Shown here: positions 21,100-30,894 of the stretch, in pieces
How the letters are laid out: each line of letters begins with the position of its first letter
How positions within the stretch are numbered: position 1 is the first letter of the stretch
Source: Hermatobates lingyangjiaoensis
Lineage: Eukaryota > Arthropoda > Insecta > Hemiptera > Hermatobatidae
Direction: 5' to 3'
DNA: 64,000 nt
NCBI GenBank assembly: GCA_026182355.1
Contig: JAPFBL010000233.1
Location: 1,240,001-1,304,000, forward strand
Notes under the pieces: model-generated
What the model was told of the DNA's origin: nothing
The model's input: only the letters and a program-made list of their open reading frames with translations
The model's database searches: none
Position numbers and translations under genes: made by a program

Positions 21100-21797
21100 A
21101 GATAAAGTCACGTGACCATTGCCGTTTTAGTCGTCTTTAGGGGTTTGTGGGGATTTACTAGTTGGGAAAGATTTTGGGCAAGTGGGTTTGGATGAGTTGA
21201 TAATTTACTGTGGAATCTTTTTGTAGCGGTCTTTTGCAAAGTCGCGAACGAAGGGGACTTTAAGATCTCGGTGAATGATTATATTTGTGTCTTAAAATGG
21301 ATGATGTGAGAAATTTCTAAGTATTATTGATTGAATGGTTTGTATAGGACCAATATTTGAAGGTTTGGCAGAACCCCAAAGTTCTGTAGCATAAGCCTAC
21401 TAAGGCTTCAAGATTGTGTTGTATATGTCTGTCTGTCTGTCTGTTAGTGTGAGTTTTGATGTTCTGTCTAATAGTCTTATAAGGCGTTTGTAACGTCTGT
21501 TGGTCTCTGCTCGTTCCAGTCTTGTGTGTGGATTCATGTCATGCATGTGTCAAAGTTCAGTCCTAGGTAGCGTACTGTGGATGCTGGAGGTATGATCTCA
21601 TTATTTAGGGATACTAGGGAGCAATAGCTTTGACGAAGAGTAAAAGTTATTTGAGAGCTTTTCTTCTCATTAATTTTTATGCGCCAGGGGCGAAGCCAGG
21701 GTTGAATGAGAAGCAGGTATTGCTGTAACTGGTCTGAAGCTGTATTGCAGTCATCATGAGTCGATAGTATGACTTTATCATCAGCAAACGTTGCCAA
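21100..21797 (-). pseudogene. Jockey-like non-LTR reverse transcriptase fragment
   Basis: The minus strand starts MATFADDKVILSTHDD with the RT catalytic FADD, then QPWLRPWRIKINEKKSSQ, YLGLNFD and, after small disruptions, RLERAETNRRYKRLIRLLDR. Further on come ATELWGSAKPSNI, IQSIILR and a THPNPLAQNLSQL tail, the usual order at the C-terminus of Jockey-type RTs. Stops and frameshifts break the frame, and the upstream RT and endonuclease are missing. Confidence 0.82.
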
Positions 21798-22457
21798 TTA
21801 CGTGGAATCGTTAGAATTACAACACAAAAGCTTCATCAACCCATACCAGTGAAAAATGAAAAGTTTTAAATGACTTAAGTAGCACGCTAATATGATTAAA
21901 GAAGGCAAAATATCTTCCATAATTATTTCGGTATTTACAATTCTAAGTTAAAATTAAGGCTGCAAAACAACCAAATAAATGAATATTACTATTGCGCAAG
22001 TGCTAACTTCAATGTTATAACAAAACAATGGTTTAAAAATAAAATATAATTTTTGAACTCCCTTGTACTGATATAAACAGAATTGCTCAAAATAAAGCCA
22101 AGCCTGCTCTTTACATAGCGGTTATTGCAAATGTAAATTTCGTAGACTTGCAAATCACCAACTTTTTTTTTGAGATCCTCTTAACAGTATTTTGTCAAAC
22201 TTGTCCTTTTCTTTACAATTGAGCTTAAATCAACTGTCTATTTATATAATTTTTTTCTACATTTATTTTATTTTCCAAAGTTAGTTATATTGCACAAATC
22301 AAGAAAAAAATTGACGTATACAAGTTATTTATTATCAGTGTGATAATTTAACAATTTGTGTTGATATCTCAAAATCTGACATAGTTCAGTAAATTCATTG
22401 GAATGAAGGTCGCTCAAATTTTAGAAAAGAGGTTGTTGTGTCGAATATTCATTTTGT

Positions 22458-22700
22458 GTGGTCAGGTTAGCTCAGTGGTTAATGAACTTGTTTCTGAACT
22501 GGCAGGTCTGGGGTTCGATACCCACCTGGTCCTCCATTTATTCACGTGGGAGGTGAATAAATCTGAGCACGTCATCCCTTGGAGAGACGTTAAGCCGTTA
22601 GTCACGAACCTGTACGATGCCAGGTACATGTTAAAGATCCCTACTCTAAATACAGCTGAGTTAGGTAAAATTTAGGACTCCCAATATACAATCAATCTAC
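22458..22700 (+). repeat. tRNA-derived SINE
   Basis: An A box (TTAGCTCAGTGG, 22467-22478) and B box (GGTTCGATACC, 22512-22522) have tRNA spacing and would drive Pol III. A body follows with CACGTGGGAGGTGAATAAAT, GACGTTAAGCCG, GATGCCAGGTACATGTTAAA and CTACTCTAAATACAG. Related copies on the minus strand lie at 41.04-41.27 and 61.32-61.45 kb. A 90-codon open frame across it is incidental. Confidence 0.85.
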
Positions 22701-22719
22701 ATGGTGTGGTATCACTAAG

Positions 22720-24480
22720 GACCCAATGTTTTTGCCTAAAGGTTTTTGCCTGCTTCTACTCATTTTACATACTATTCTTCATTGAGAGAAAATATTGATA
22801 AACTATCTGATCATACAGTTGAATTGTTTTTTTTTTTCAACCGGAGCCATATTTAAAGTTAATATTAATTTTTTTTAACTTAATCTCTATTTTTGGATAA
22901 AAACTTCATATTATCAAAGAACGTCATTTAATTTAGGAACTCGAAACTTGGAGGCAGACAGTACGACTGTTGGACTATTAAACTCTTTACTCTTTCGAGA
23001 AGTTGAAACTACTTTATTGGCTTTAGCCAATAAATAACAAATACAAAAATACTAAACTGGTATTAGAAATATTAAGCTAACTAAAAAAATTGATTATTCA
23101 AACATTAATTGAAAATATTCATTATCTTAATTAAATAATCAAGAATTTAAAATTCTAAACAGATTTATTTGTAAAGACGGCCAAATTCAATTAAATGAGA
23201 CTCGATTCCATCAAAGGAAAGAAGAATCGTTCTAGGAGGTTTTCCTCTTTTAGGGGTCCTCTGGGTTAATTGAATCATAGCGTTAGGCTTCAGCGTTACA
23301 ATACTCAACTTGCACATTCTAGTAGTGAATATTTGACATCTGTGATTTGTCACAGTTATGCAAATCTATCAAAAATTATTTAATTGTAACAATAGTACTA
23401 TTTTACAAATATCGCCATTACTGGATTTCATGTAAAATAAATTAAAATGTATTTTGACAAAGATACACAAATTTGGATCGTAGAATTATACATTAAATGG
23501 TGAAGTATTAGCAAACTATATTGTGTCGCAAATTTTTAAAACAAATTGAATTTTAAAAGTATAACCTTAAGAGTAAGTAAATTATAATTGAAATTGTGTA
23601 TTATATTGCTAATTTTTAGAGGAAATTCAATTTTTAATGCATATTCTATTGAGAATGTGTAAATTATAATTGTATTATAATAATTATTAGTAAATTGTAT
23701 ATTATAATTATTATGGTGTCTTGCCATAATCTGTAAATGATACTGGAAATTTATATTTTAAAAGAATTATCAATAGTGTATGTAAAGTATCATGGAAATT
23801 TTATATGTTATTCTTTTATGTTTTGTTGTATTAAAATTATGCGGAATCTAATTTGAAATTAATATTCTCAAACATGAATGCCTTTTGACAATGAATGTGG
23901 GTCAAATAAGTAAAATAAAAGTTTTTTTATGATGAGAAAGTTTTGAAAGTATGTAGTCTGCGTTGAGTTTAACACGTAAATAACCTTTCAAATTCAAGAT
24001 GCAGTCAATTTAGGGAATACTTTTTTGTAACCTACCTACTCACAAATGTTCATCAGCGAAAGGAACACAAAATCACACTGTTGTAAATCTTAAAACATAG
24101 TTTTTGGATAACGAGCTAAGCTTAAAGGACATTTAAACTTCAATTCTCTTTTAATATTGAAACGATTTCTTTGATTTTAAACACTGATAGGTTATTGTGT
24201 GATTTCTGTCTAGTATACTCAAATACATATTACGAAGAGCTTATTTCTGTGCTTGACAAAAACTTCAAATATCTGTTCATTTTTTTCCATAAAATTATAA
24301 CGTAGTTACTGTTAAATAAAATTTATTAAACACTTTGAGAGTTCAGCATAAATTTATAGGCGTAACTGCTGGTCATAGTATATTGTGTGCGTACTTACGT
24401 ACTTTATACTTATGTTTAGAGTACTTAAGTTATTAAAATGAATTGGTTTTTCAGAGATTTCGTTCGACTATTATATATCA
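22720..24480. other. Anonymous AT-rich sequence
   Basis: No gene, RNA or element recognised on either strand. Confidence 0.4.
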
Positions 24481-24603
24481 GGAAGATATTTTGAAGAATC
24501 GAAACTCTCAGTAAGAAGATCGTGAATGGCGAAACTGCGGTTCATTTTTAATGATACATGCTTGAAAGAAGATCTGCTGCCTATTTATACCAATATATAT
24601 GAT
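24481..24603 (+). pseudogene. PLE N-terminal segment relic
   Basis: Nucleotides match the 19.9 kb copy (CTCTCAGT.AGAAGATCGTGAAT, then TGAAAGAAGATCTGCTGCC and TTTATACCAATATATAT), but the frame has stops and shifts. It ends at the same ACCAATATATA junction, where a family A foldback begins. Confidence 0.6.
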
Positions 24604-24632
24604 CAAACAAAAAATAAAAAATAGGAAAAAAA

Positions 24633-24675
24633 GACAATGATCTTTCAACAGTAACAAGCGGTCTTCGTCAGAGTC
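24633..24675 (-). ncRNA. Small hammerhead ribozyme, family A
   Basis: Minus strand: GACU, CUGACGA, GACCG-cuuguua-CUGUU, GAAA, GAUCAUUGUC. The core is intact. One stem II pair and the palindrome (AGAUCA) are mutated. Confidence 0.55.
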
Positions 24676-24680
24676 AAAAA

Positions 24681-24723
24681 CTCTCTGACGAAGACATCTT
24701 ATTAAGGTTGAAAGATCTTAGTC
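24681..24723 (+). ncRNA. Hammerhead relic, family A
   Basis: CUCU, CUGACGA, then a mutated stem II (GACAUCUUAUUAAGGUU), GAAA, AGAUCU, U, AGUC. CUGACGA and GAAA are intact, and stem I and stem II are partly lost. Confidence 0.5.
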
Positions 24724-24780
24724 TTTTTTTCTCCATTTCTTATTGGGTTTGATTATTGATTGTAATTTCACGTGTTCATG

Positions 24781-24812
<32 letters not shown>

Positions 24813-24814
24813 AA

Positions 24815-25975
24815 CAGCTAAATGAAATTTTGGTATTCATAACATAACCTGGAAATAACCAACCCATTAAATATTTAAACTCGATTAAGTGAACAGAAAT
24901 TATGATTCCCTTTACAAAGCAAGTGACGCATAAAAAAAACGCTACCAATCCTGTATGCAAACAATAATTTAGGAATTGAAATTTGTAATCTGGTTGAAAT
25001 GGTGTTTTACGCTTTAATATAAGCCTTGCTCTAAATGGTTGTTCCAAAAGTATCACTCATTGGTAGGGTAGGTTTTCATTAGAGCGGCAACATTTCCTTC
25101 TCACTCTTGTCTCTAAACTGATAACATTGCAACAACCAAGTGACAGTCCTCTTCAATATTCTAGATTGCTATTCAAAAATTATCAACAAATCTAATTTAC
25201 AAGGGGAAAAAATGACTTTTTTTTCACTATAAAGACAAACTGGAATAATCCACAATATTAATAATACATTTTTAAATCTTCGCTGATGTGAATTATTTTT
25301 AAAATAAATGTATCACAATAAACAAATTTCTTTGTTGAAAGAAAAGACTGTAATAGTGATTGGAAATTTCGAAGAAAACTATTTTGCTTCTGTTAAGGCT
25401 ATGATTTCTTTTATATCAATATATCATAAATACAAAATAATAGGATAAGTTAAAAAGGCAAAACTAACTGTCTTGAACAGTTTTTTGAAAAAAATGATAA
25501 ATTTAAAAAAAAGAGTATAGCAGTAGGCGAGAAAAAAATGGAAATGAAGAAGTTATGATAAAGATAAAGTAGAAATTGATGTTGAAGAATATTATACCTA
25601 TGGACAAAACAAGATCTGCATGCAAAATTAGCTGGAAAAAAGCTGGGCAGCCACCTACAAAAGGGTCCTATTCCCTTCCATCACAGTTTCCATATTACAA
25701 ACCGCTTAAAAAAAACGAATACAAGGTGAAGAGTTTAGAGAAAAGAATCAGCGTGTTTTCATCTCCGATGTGCATCCTGTGCGACCAGAAAATGATGGTT
25801 AAACCTTGCTTATGATCAGTACAGCAATATGATATGGATGGTGGAGGGGGAATCACCCACATCTACCTATCAGGACCGCTTCAGTTGACTCAACAACCAA
25901 ACAGGAGTGATGGCTAGAAAAGTAACACGATAATCTAAACGGAGGATTCAAGAATACATTTTATCCATTCTTCGC
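24815..25975. other. Anonymous sequence
   Basis: A 79-codon plus-strand frame at 25576-25815 contains CILCDQK but no recognisable domain, and its reality is doubtful. Nothing else was seen. Confidence 0.3.
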
Positions 25976-25978
25976 AGA

Positions 25979-25998
25979 CACACACACACACACGCACA

Positions 25999-26032
<34 letters not shown>

Positions 26033-26090
26033 TACATACATATATATATGTATATATATATATATATAATATATATATATATATATTAGT
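25979..26090. repeat. (CA)n followed by (TA)n
   Basis: A CA dinucleotide run with minor interruptions passes into TA runs. The TA part is the left border of the PLE foldback at 26091-26802. Confidence 0.9.
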
Positions 26091-26094
26091 ATAT

Positions 26095-26311
26095 TTAGGA
26101 AGCAGTCCTTCATTTATACAGGTTTGATTAAATAATACGCCATATTAACGGTTGACTAGTTTCCTTGTGTATTTCTCAAGGGATATGAATAATCTTCTTG
26201 TACAAACATCTAAATTGAATAGAACATTTCCAATGGTTTCATTGTCTTTAAATCTTGCATTTCCACTAATTTTACTATTGTCACAACAGTCACAACTAGT
26301 ACTATTACTAT

Positions 26312-26343
<32 letters not shown>

Positions 26344-26394
26344 TTATCACTAATATCGACATGTTTCGACTGCTCGTCAGTCATCTTCTGGATA
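26095..26394 (-). pseudogene. PLE N-terminal segment, left arm
   Basis: The minus strand encodes MTDEQSKHVDISDN, a long serine run, STSCDCCDNSKISGNARFKD, the FNLDVCTRRL block and KYG.LFNQTCINEGLLPKY. It parallels 26551-26804 but a stop interrupts it near the arm's end. The start codon lies in the hammerhead. Confidence 0.6.
26354..26394 (-). ncRNA. Hammerhead ribozyme, family B3
   Basis: Minus strand: UAUC, CAGAAGA, one extra U, GACU-gacgagc-AGUC, GAAA, ACAUGU palindrome, C, GAUA. Stem I (UAUC/GAUA) abuts the core. U4 is replaced by A, so activity is doubtful. The same change is in the other arm. Confidence 0.6.
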
Positions 26395-26540
26395 ATGAGG
26401 TTCGTTGCTGAGTTGTTGGTATTTACCTCTCCATCCCTACAACCAGCCAATCAGAAACTGATTACCGAAACCCACCATTAGACCACTCGTAGCTGATCAA
26501 CAACTGCAGTAAATACCAACAACTCAGCAAAGAACCTCAT

Positions 26541-26581
26541 TATCCAGAAGATGACTGACGAGCAGTCGAAACATGTCGATA
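26541..26581 (+). ncRNA. Hammerhead ribozyme, family B3 (inverted partner)
   Basis: Identical layout to 26354-26394. The AUG at 26551 directly follows CAGAAG, so its A is the core A9, and the frame runs through the whole ribozyme (EQSKHVDI). Confidence 0.6.
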
Positions 26582-26798
26582 TTAGTGATAATAGTAGTAG
26601 TAGTAGTAATAGCAATAGTACTAGTTGTGACTGTTGTGACAATAGTAAAATTAGTGGAAATGCAAGATTTAAAGACAATGGAACAATTGGAAATGTTCTA
26701 TTCAATTTAGATGTTTGTACAAGAAGATTATTCAGATCCCTTGAGAAATACACAAGGAAACCAGTCAACCGTAAATATGGCGTATTATTTAATCAAAC

Positions 26799-26804
<6 letters not shown>
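26551..26804 (+). pseudogene. PLE N-terminal segment starting inside a hammerhead
   Basis: An open frame from ATG encodes MTDEQSKHVDISDN, short Ser/Asn repeats, CDCCDNSKISGNARFKD, GNVLFNLDVCTRRLF, a basic stretch and LFNQTC. It then runs into (Ile-Tyr)n from TA. The frame is uninterrupted from the ribozyme to the tract. The conserved FN.TC block links it to the 52.2 and 48.5 kb frames. RT and endonuclease are absent. Confidence 0.62.

Positions 26805-26848
<44 letters not shown>
26802..26848. repeat. (TA)n tract between two PLE foldbacks
   Basis: A pure TA run. It joins the right arm of one PLE inverted dimer to the left arm of the next. Confidence 0.92.
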
Positions 26849-26852
<4 letters not shown>

Positions 26853-26861
26853 GTACAAAGG

Positions 26862-26993
26862 CAGCAGGTCTTCCCTTAAGCATATGTTATTAAAATAAGC
26901 AGCAGCTTCTGCATTGACCAGTTTCTTGTTGACACTCTCTACTTTTCGTATCACTTTGCGGTGAGACTCTGGTAGCTTCCAAGAAGTTAGCAA
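26862..26993 (-). pseudogene. PLE N-terminal segment, left arm
   Basis: The minus strand reads WKLPESHRKVIRKVESVN, KKLVNAEAAAYFNN, ICLREDLLPLYTN and then (TA)n. The corresponding right arm stops at AAAYFNN. It belongs to the same conserved block as at 19.9 and 48.8 kb. Confidence 0.68.
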
Positions 26994-27090
26994 AAGACAT
27001 TAACACACACAATAAACATAGGTCAAACACGAAAAACTAAATCTTAATCACTGTATTAATCACTAAATTAACGAACTAAATAAAAATGCG

Positions 27091-27126
27091 TACAAGCTTT
27101 CGGCTCTCATTGGCCATCTTCAGGTA
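27091..27126 (-). ncRNA. Small hammerhead ribozyme, family B4
   Basis: Minus strand: UAC, CUGAAGA, one extra U, GGC-caaugaga-GCC, GAAA, AGCU palindrome, U, GUA. All core residues match, and stem I GUA/UAC abuts the core. An AUG overlaps the core A and opens only 13 codons (MANESRKLVRIFI). Confidence 0.72.
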
Positions 27127-27259
27127 TAAACTAAAATTAATAAAGTCTAAAGCACTATAGTTAGAATAAAATAAAATATTTGAACAATTTTTTAGACATT
27201 GTTCAAATATTTTATTTTATTCTAACTATAGTGCTTTAGACTTTATTAATTTTAGTTTA

Positions 27260-27295
27260 TACCTGAAGATGGCCAATGAGAGCCGAAAGCTTGTA
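27260..27295 (+). ncRNA. Small hammerhead ribozyme, family B4 (inverted partner)
   Basis: Identical to 27091-27126 in the opposite arm. Core, stem II and stem I are all intact. Confidence 0.72.
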
Positions 27296-27391
27296 CGCAT
27301 TTTTATTTAGTTCGTTAATTTAGTGATTAATACAGTGATTAAGATTTAGTTTTTCGTGTTTGACCTATGTTTATTGTGTGTGTTAATGTCT

Positions 27392-27499
27392 TTTGCTAAC
27401 CTTCTTTGGAAGCTACCAGAGTCTCACCGCAAAGTGATACGAAAAGTAGAGAGTGTCAACAAGAAACTGGTCAATGCAGAAGCTGCTGCTTATTTTAAT

Positions 27500-27502
<3 letters not shown>
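27392..27502 (+). pseudogene. PLE N-terminal segment, right arm
   Basis: FANLLWKLPESHRKVIRK and VNAEAAAYFNN, cut by (TA)n directly after FNN. The left arm continues eight codons further, so the two arms broke at different TA-like points. Confidence 0.66.

Positions 27503-27545
<43 letters not shown>
27503..27545. repeat. (TA)n tract
   Basis: A pure TA run joining two PLE foldbacks. Confidence 0.92.
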
Positions 27546-27546
<1 letters not shown>

Positions 27547-27880
27547 ACATAAACTGGCAGCAGGTCTTCATATAAACATATATTGTTAAACAGCAGAGCA
27601 GATTTTGCATTAACGATTTTTTTATTGCTTATGATATTGCATCAGTTATTGGACTGTGTTATTGTGTATCAGTTATTGAAATGTGTTATTGCGTATCAGT
27701 TATTGGACTGTGCTATTGCCTATCAGTTGTTGGATGGGGAATTTCCCATCAATATCCCTGGGAAATTTGTATTTTCATTGCCTTTGCAGCATAGAAACGT
27801 AATTAGAAAAAAAGAAAATTGCTGAAAAAAATCATGAATGCAGAATCTGCTCTGTTATTTAACAATACATATGAATATAT
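27545..27880. repeat. Third PLE inverted pair, with minisatellite centre
   Basis: Minus-strand 27545-27625 encodes KKIVNAKSALLFNNIC then EDLLP. Plus-strand 27733-27880 encodes SINIPGKFVFSLPLQH, then, after a shift, KIMNAESALLFNNT. Both arms face outward and no hammerhead remains in the centre. Confidence 0.65.
27641..27735 (+). repeat. 27 bp minisatellite, about 3.5 copies
   Basis: Units start at 27641, 27668, 27695 and 27722 with ATCAGTTATTGGACTGTG plus TTATTG.. and stay in one frame (YQLLDCVIA-like, nine residues per unit). They lie in the coding direction of the right PLE arm, so they could have been part of its N-terminal frame. Confidence 0.8.
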
Positions 27881-27891
27881 ATTTATCGATA

Positions 27892-28340
27892 AAAAGATTT
27901 CATATAAACACGTGAAATAACAATCAATTTAATAGGTCAAATATTATAAACATTAGTAACGGTCTCTTCAAACTTGATAGTTTCGTTACGAGGGCAATAG
28001 CCTCTTCTAAGAGGGTTGACAGCTAGTGGATAGTTCTTTACTTTTTCTTACTGTACTCCTTTGTTTCCCCAAACATCCCTTACTGGACATTAGTCCTTTC
28101 CTGCGCTTTAACCCTTTTAAAATACCACTCTTCCCTCTCACTCTTCTCAACCCCTCACCAGATGTTTTCTGCATCTAGTGTTTCAGTTGGGTTTTTCACT
28201 CTGACGAAGACCGCTTGTTACGGTTGAAAGATCTTAGTCTTGTTTTCCCATTTCTTATTGTGGTTTGATTATATATATATTTATAAAGATTTCACATAAA
28301 CACGTGAAATAACAATGATCTAACCACAATATGAAATGGA
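27892..28340. repeat. Family A arms, interrupted
   Basis: The outer arm word AAAGATTTCA.ATAAACACGTGAAATAACAAT occurs at 27892 and again at 28285. A complete plus-strand family A segment ends at about 28270. About 250 bp of unrelated sequence (27930-28185) separates the left arm from the hammerhead, so the foldback has been interrupted or rearranged. Confidence 0.6.
28197..28239 (+). ncRNA. Small hammerhead ribozyme, family A
   Basis: CACU, CUGACGA, extra A, GACCG-cuuguua-CGGUU, GAAA, AGAUCU, U, AGUC. The core is complete. Stem I has three pairs next to the core, with the fourth mismatched. Confidence 0.72.
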
Positions 28341-28389
28341 AAACCCAGATCAAACTGGTTTGATCATATATATATATATATATATATAA

Positions 28390-30783
28390 TAAACGAAATG
28401 CGATCCAGAATTATATATTATATGGATAACCAGCTTCAAATAACCGGCAGGGTATAAACCATTATTTTAGGGAATACAGGTAAATACACTCACAGTCATA
28501 AATTAACATCGGTGCTTTCCATTATATGTTAACGGTTCGTAATTTATCAACTATTTTTTTTACAAGTAGTGTATTAGTGAAAATGGTTAATTCTGATGGT
28601 TAATCAATTGAATGTGAGGTTTACCAAATACCTTTATAAAATATTTAGGTGTATATTGTCAGTGGATTTTTAAATCTATGAATTAATTTAAGTATTAATT
28701 AAAGCTAGAGCTACTATTATTAAACAAAACATATCCGAATGAGGTGAACTTGGTTGATTATTACTTGAGAATCGAATACACAATGTCTGATTCTGGTCGA
28801 AGTGTCGACTCGCTTTCTAAATGTGCTGCTACCTTTCTAACAATATGGCTCCGTGTAATGTAATTACAACGAAGCTCTCACTTCTACAGGAGACTTTGAA
28901 GTTGATTTCCACTCCTCCCCTAGTACACTAATCCATTAGAGGTTAATTAATTAAGCCACTCCATGGGCAAAACTTAATAACATTAGTATTTGGTTGTGCC
29001 ACCCGGGAAACCAAATGCTTAATCTTATTTCACGTTTTTTTTTTAAATATATGTTAAACAAAACAAAATTAATTTAATGCTTAGAGAGGACAACGTCCTC
29101 AAACTCACACGAGATTTCTCTTCATTATAACATTATCTTCATTATGATGTTGTTAACCCACGATACATTAACACCATTTGGTAGATAATTTAATCATTTT
29201 TGTGGTCATTGATAAAAAGTAATTAAGACTTTCAACCAAAATTATGTAATTTTTTTTTCATATAATTTTGAACCATTATTTTGTTGCAATAACTGATGTT
29301 CTCAGAGTTTTACTGGCCCAAAACTACAGTAGTAGTTACTTCCTGACACAAGTTGACGACAAATTTTATAGGGTTATAAATATTAATTACATATTAATCA
29401 TTAATACTTGCAATGCTTAATCAAATAAGTCAATTAATTAAATTGATTATCCATGATTTTAAAAATACGTTTAATATTTGAGTATAAACCACAAGTTGTA
29501 TTGGTTTATGCCATAGTTTCCTGAGAATAATGTTTAAAATATGTTACTAAAATTAAACAGTCTGGAAGAATAAACAAAGAAATCAATTTAAAGTGTCTAA
29601 ACAATTACAAAGAGTCTTAATCCAAACGCACTTACTAGACACCTCTTGAGAGATCGCTTTTAAATTTAATGAATTCACCTTTCCTTCTTATCCAAAATAA
29701 GCCGCTAAAATCCCCATGGAATTCCTAATTAGGACACAATTAATTCAAGAGCTAATCAGTTACTGACCAATGTTTAAATATTTATGATTGTGTTGTTCTG
29801 AATGATAGATGCTATAAGATAGCAACAATATTTTAGGAAACAATATGGAGTATAATATTCATTAATAAAATAATTCATTTTCATTCTGTGAATATTTTCT
29901 ATTCTATTGAATGTTTTCAAAACATTGATAGTTGTACTGGATATAGACCTATCAAACAATGTCTTCATAAATAGAAAGTAATACACGTTACTTTAATTTA
30001 GTAAATAATACTAACTTTGATATTAATATGTTATTTTTACTCCTATTAAGATAATGAGACAGATAAAACTCAAATTACGTGTGAAATTAACTACTTATCA
30101 TGAATAAATAAATTTATAAATTTATATATTTATTTATTTATAAGCTTGAATACCTGGTCAAAAACTCAACTCTTTGATTTGACATGTTGAAAATTTATAT
30201 TTTAATTTTCAAAGCTTACGAAAGATGTACCAGTTAAATCGGAAGGTTTTAACTTTGATCGAACTTCTACCCTCTTTGTAAGTATTGAAAATGAAAATAT
30301 AAATTTTCTAAACTTCAGATTAAAGCATAGAGTTTCAAAGCAGTTAACGCCGAAAAGATGCTACGGTGGTAGGTTATTGTAAAAAACTTACTGTTCCAAA
30401 ATACGAGATAAATGTGTCAAAATTGCAAGTTTCAAAATAATTAAAAAAAATTATGATTTTTTTTGGCTGAGTAACTGAAAAATGAACTTTTGGATATTTT
30501 TTTAATTTCAATATCTTTAAACAAATTATACATCATTTTCTTTTATAAAATAAAATATGAAGCAATACATAAATTGGAATATCTGTTTTTAATGTAGCTG
30601 TTTCAAATCTGTGTTTCTTAGCACTAGCTATTTACATATAATAATCAGTTAATTTACACAATCCTTGTGGTTTTAGAAGGGTTTGATATCTGATCTGATG
30701 TGCCTTGTCTAACAGACTGACATTGTCTAAGTAAATGTTAAATATTCTCAAGACAATCTTCTAACTAAACTAACCAAATACAT
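28390..30783. other. Anonymous AT-rich sequence
   Basis: No gene, RNA or element recognised on either strand. Confidence 0.4.
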
Positions 30784-30894
30784 TCATTTATTAGAATCAC
30801 AGAGGTTAGTAAAGCTAATATTATTATAAGCTTCCGTCATACTTCGTACCTTGTTGGTAGAGTCGTCCGACCGGTTTCGTATAGGCTGTATCAT
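30784..30894 (-). pseudogene. Short frame starting inside a hammerhead-like motif
   Basis: Thirty-seven codons, MIQPIRNRSDDSTNKVRS then NISFTNLCDSNK and a stop. It resembles the 14700-14849 frame (RNRS..S and TNLC at equal spacing). It is too short to assign by itself. Confidence 0.45.

Larger units (their letters stand above)
24601..24790. repeat. Hammerhead foldback, family A
   Basis: Arms 24601-24680 and 24681-24790 are inverted with almost no spacer, and (TA)n follows on the right. It sits directly at the TA end of a truncated PLE segment, a nested arrangement. Confidence 0.7.
26091..26802. repeat. PLE inverted dimer with hammerheads and (TA)n borders
   Basis: The left arm (about 26095-26440, minus) and right arm (about 26500-26802, plus) carry the same hammerhead and PLE N-terminal frame in opposite directions, meeting head to head. 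The left arm reaches coding QTCINEGLLPKY, while the right arm stops at QTC. Each then enters (TA)n. The serine-coding triplet runs differ in length, so the arms have diverged since formation. Confidence 0.82.
26855..27502. repeat. Near-perfect 325 bp-arm inverted repeat (PLE 5' ends)
   Basis: The left arm (about 26862-27180) and right arm (about 27198-27502) match almost base for base around a small centre. From the centre outward each arm has an AT-rich leader, a hammerhead, a longer leader, the PLE N-terminal coding block and then (TA)n. The very high identity suggests recent formation or gene conversion. Confidence 0.9.

Noticed and set aside
25576..25815. 79-codon frame with CILCDQK
   Set aside because: A single C..C pair is no zinc finger, and no flanking exon-like sequence was found.
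26152..26481. Poly-leucine membrane-like frame
   Set aside because: It is the antisense of the serine-coding triplet run in the PLE arm.
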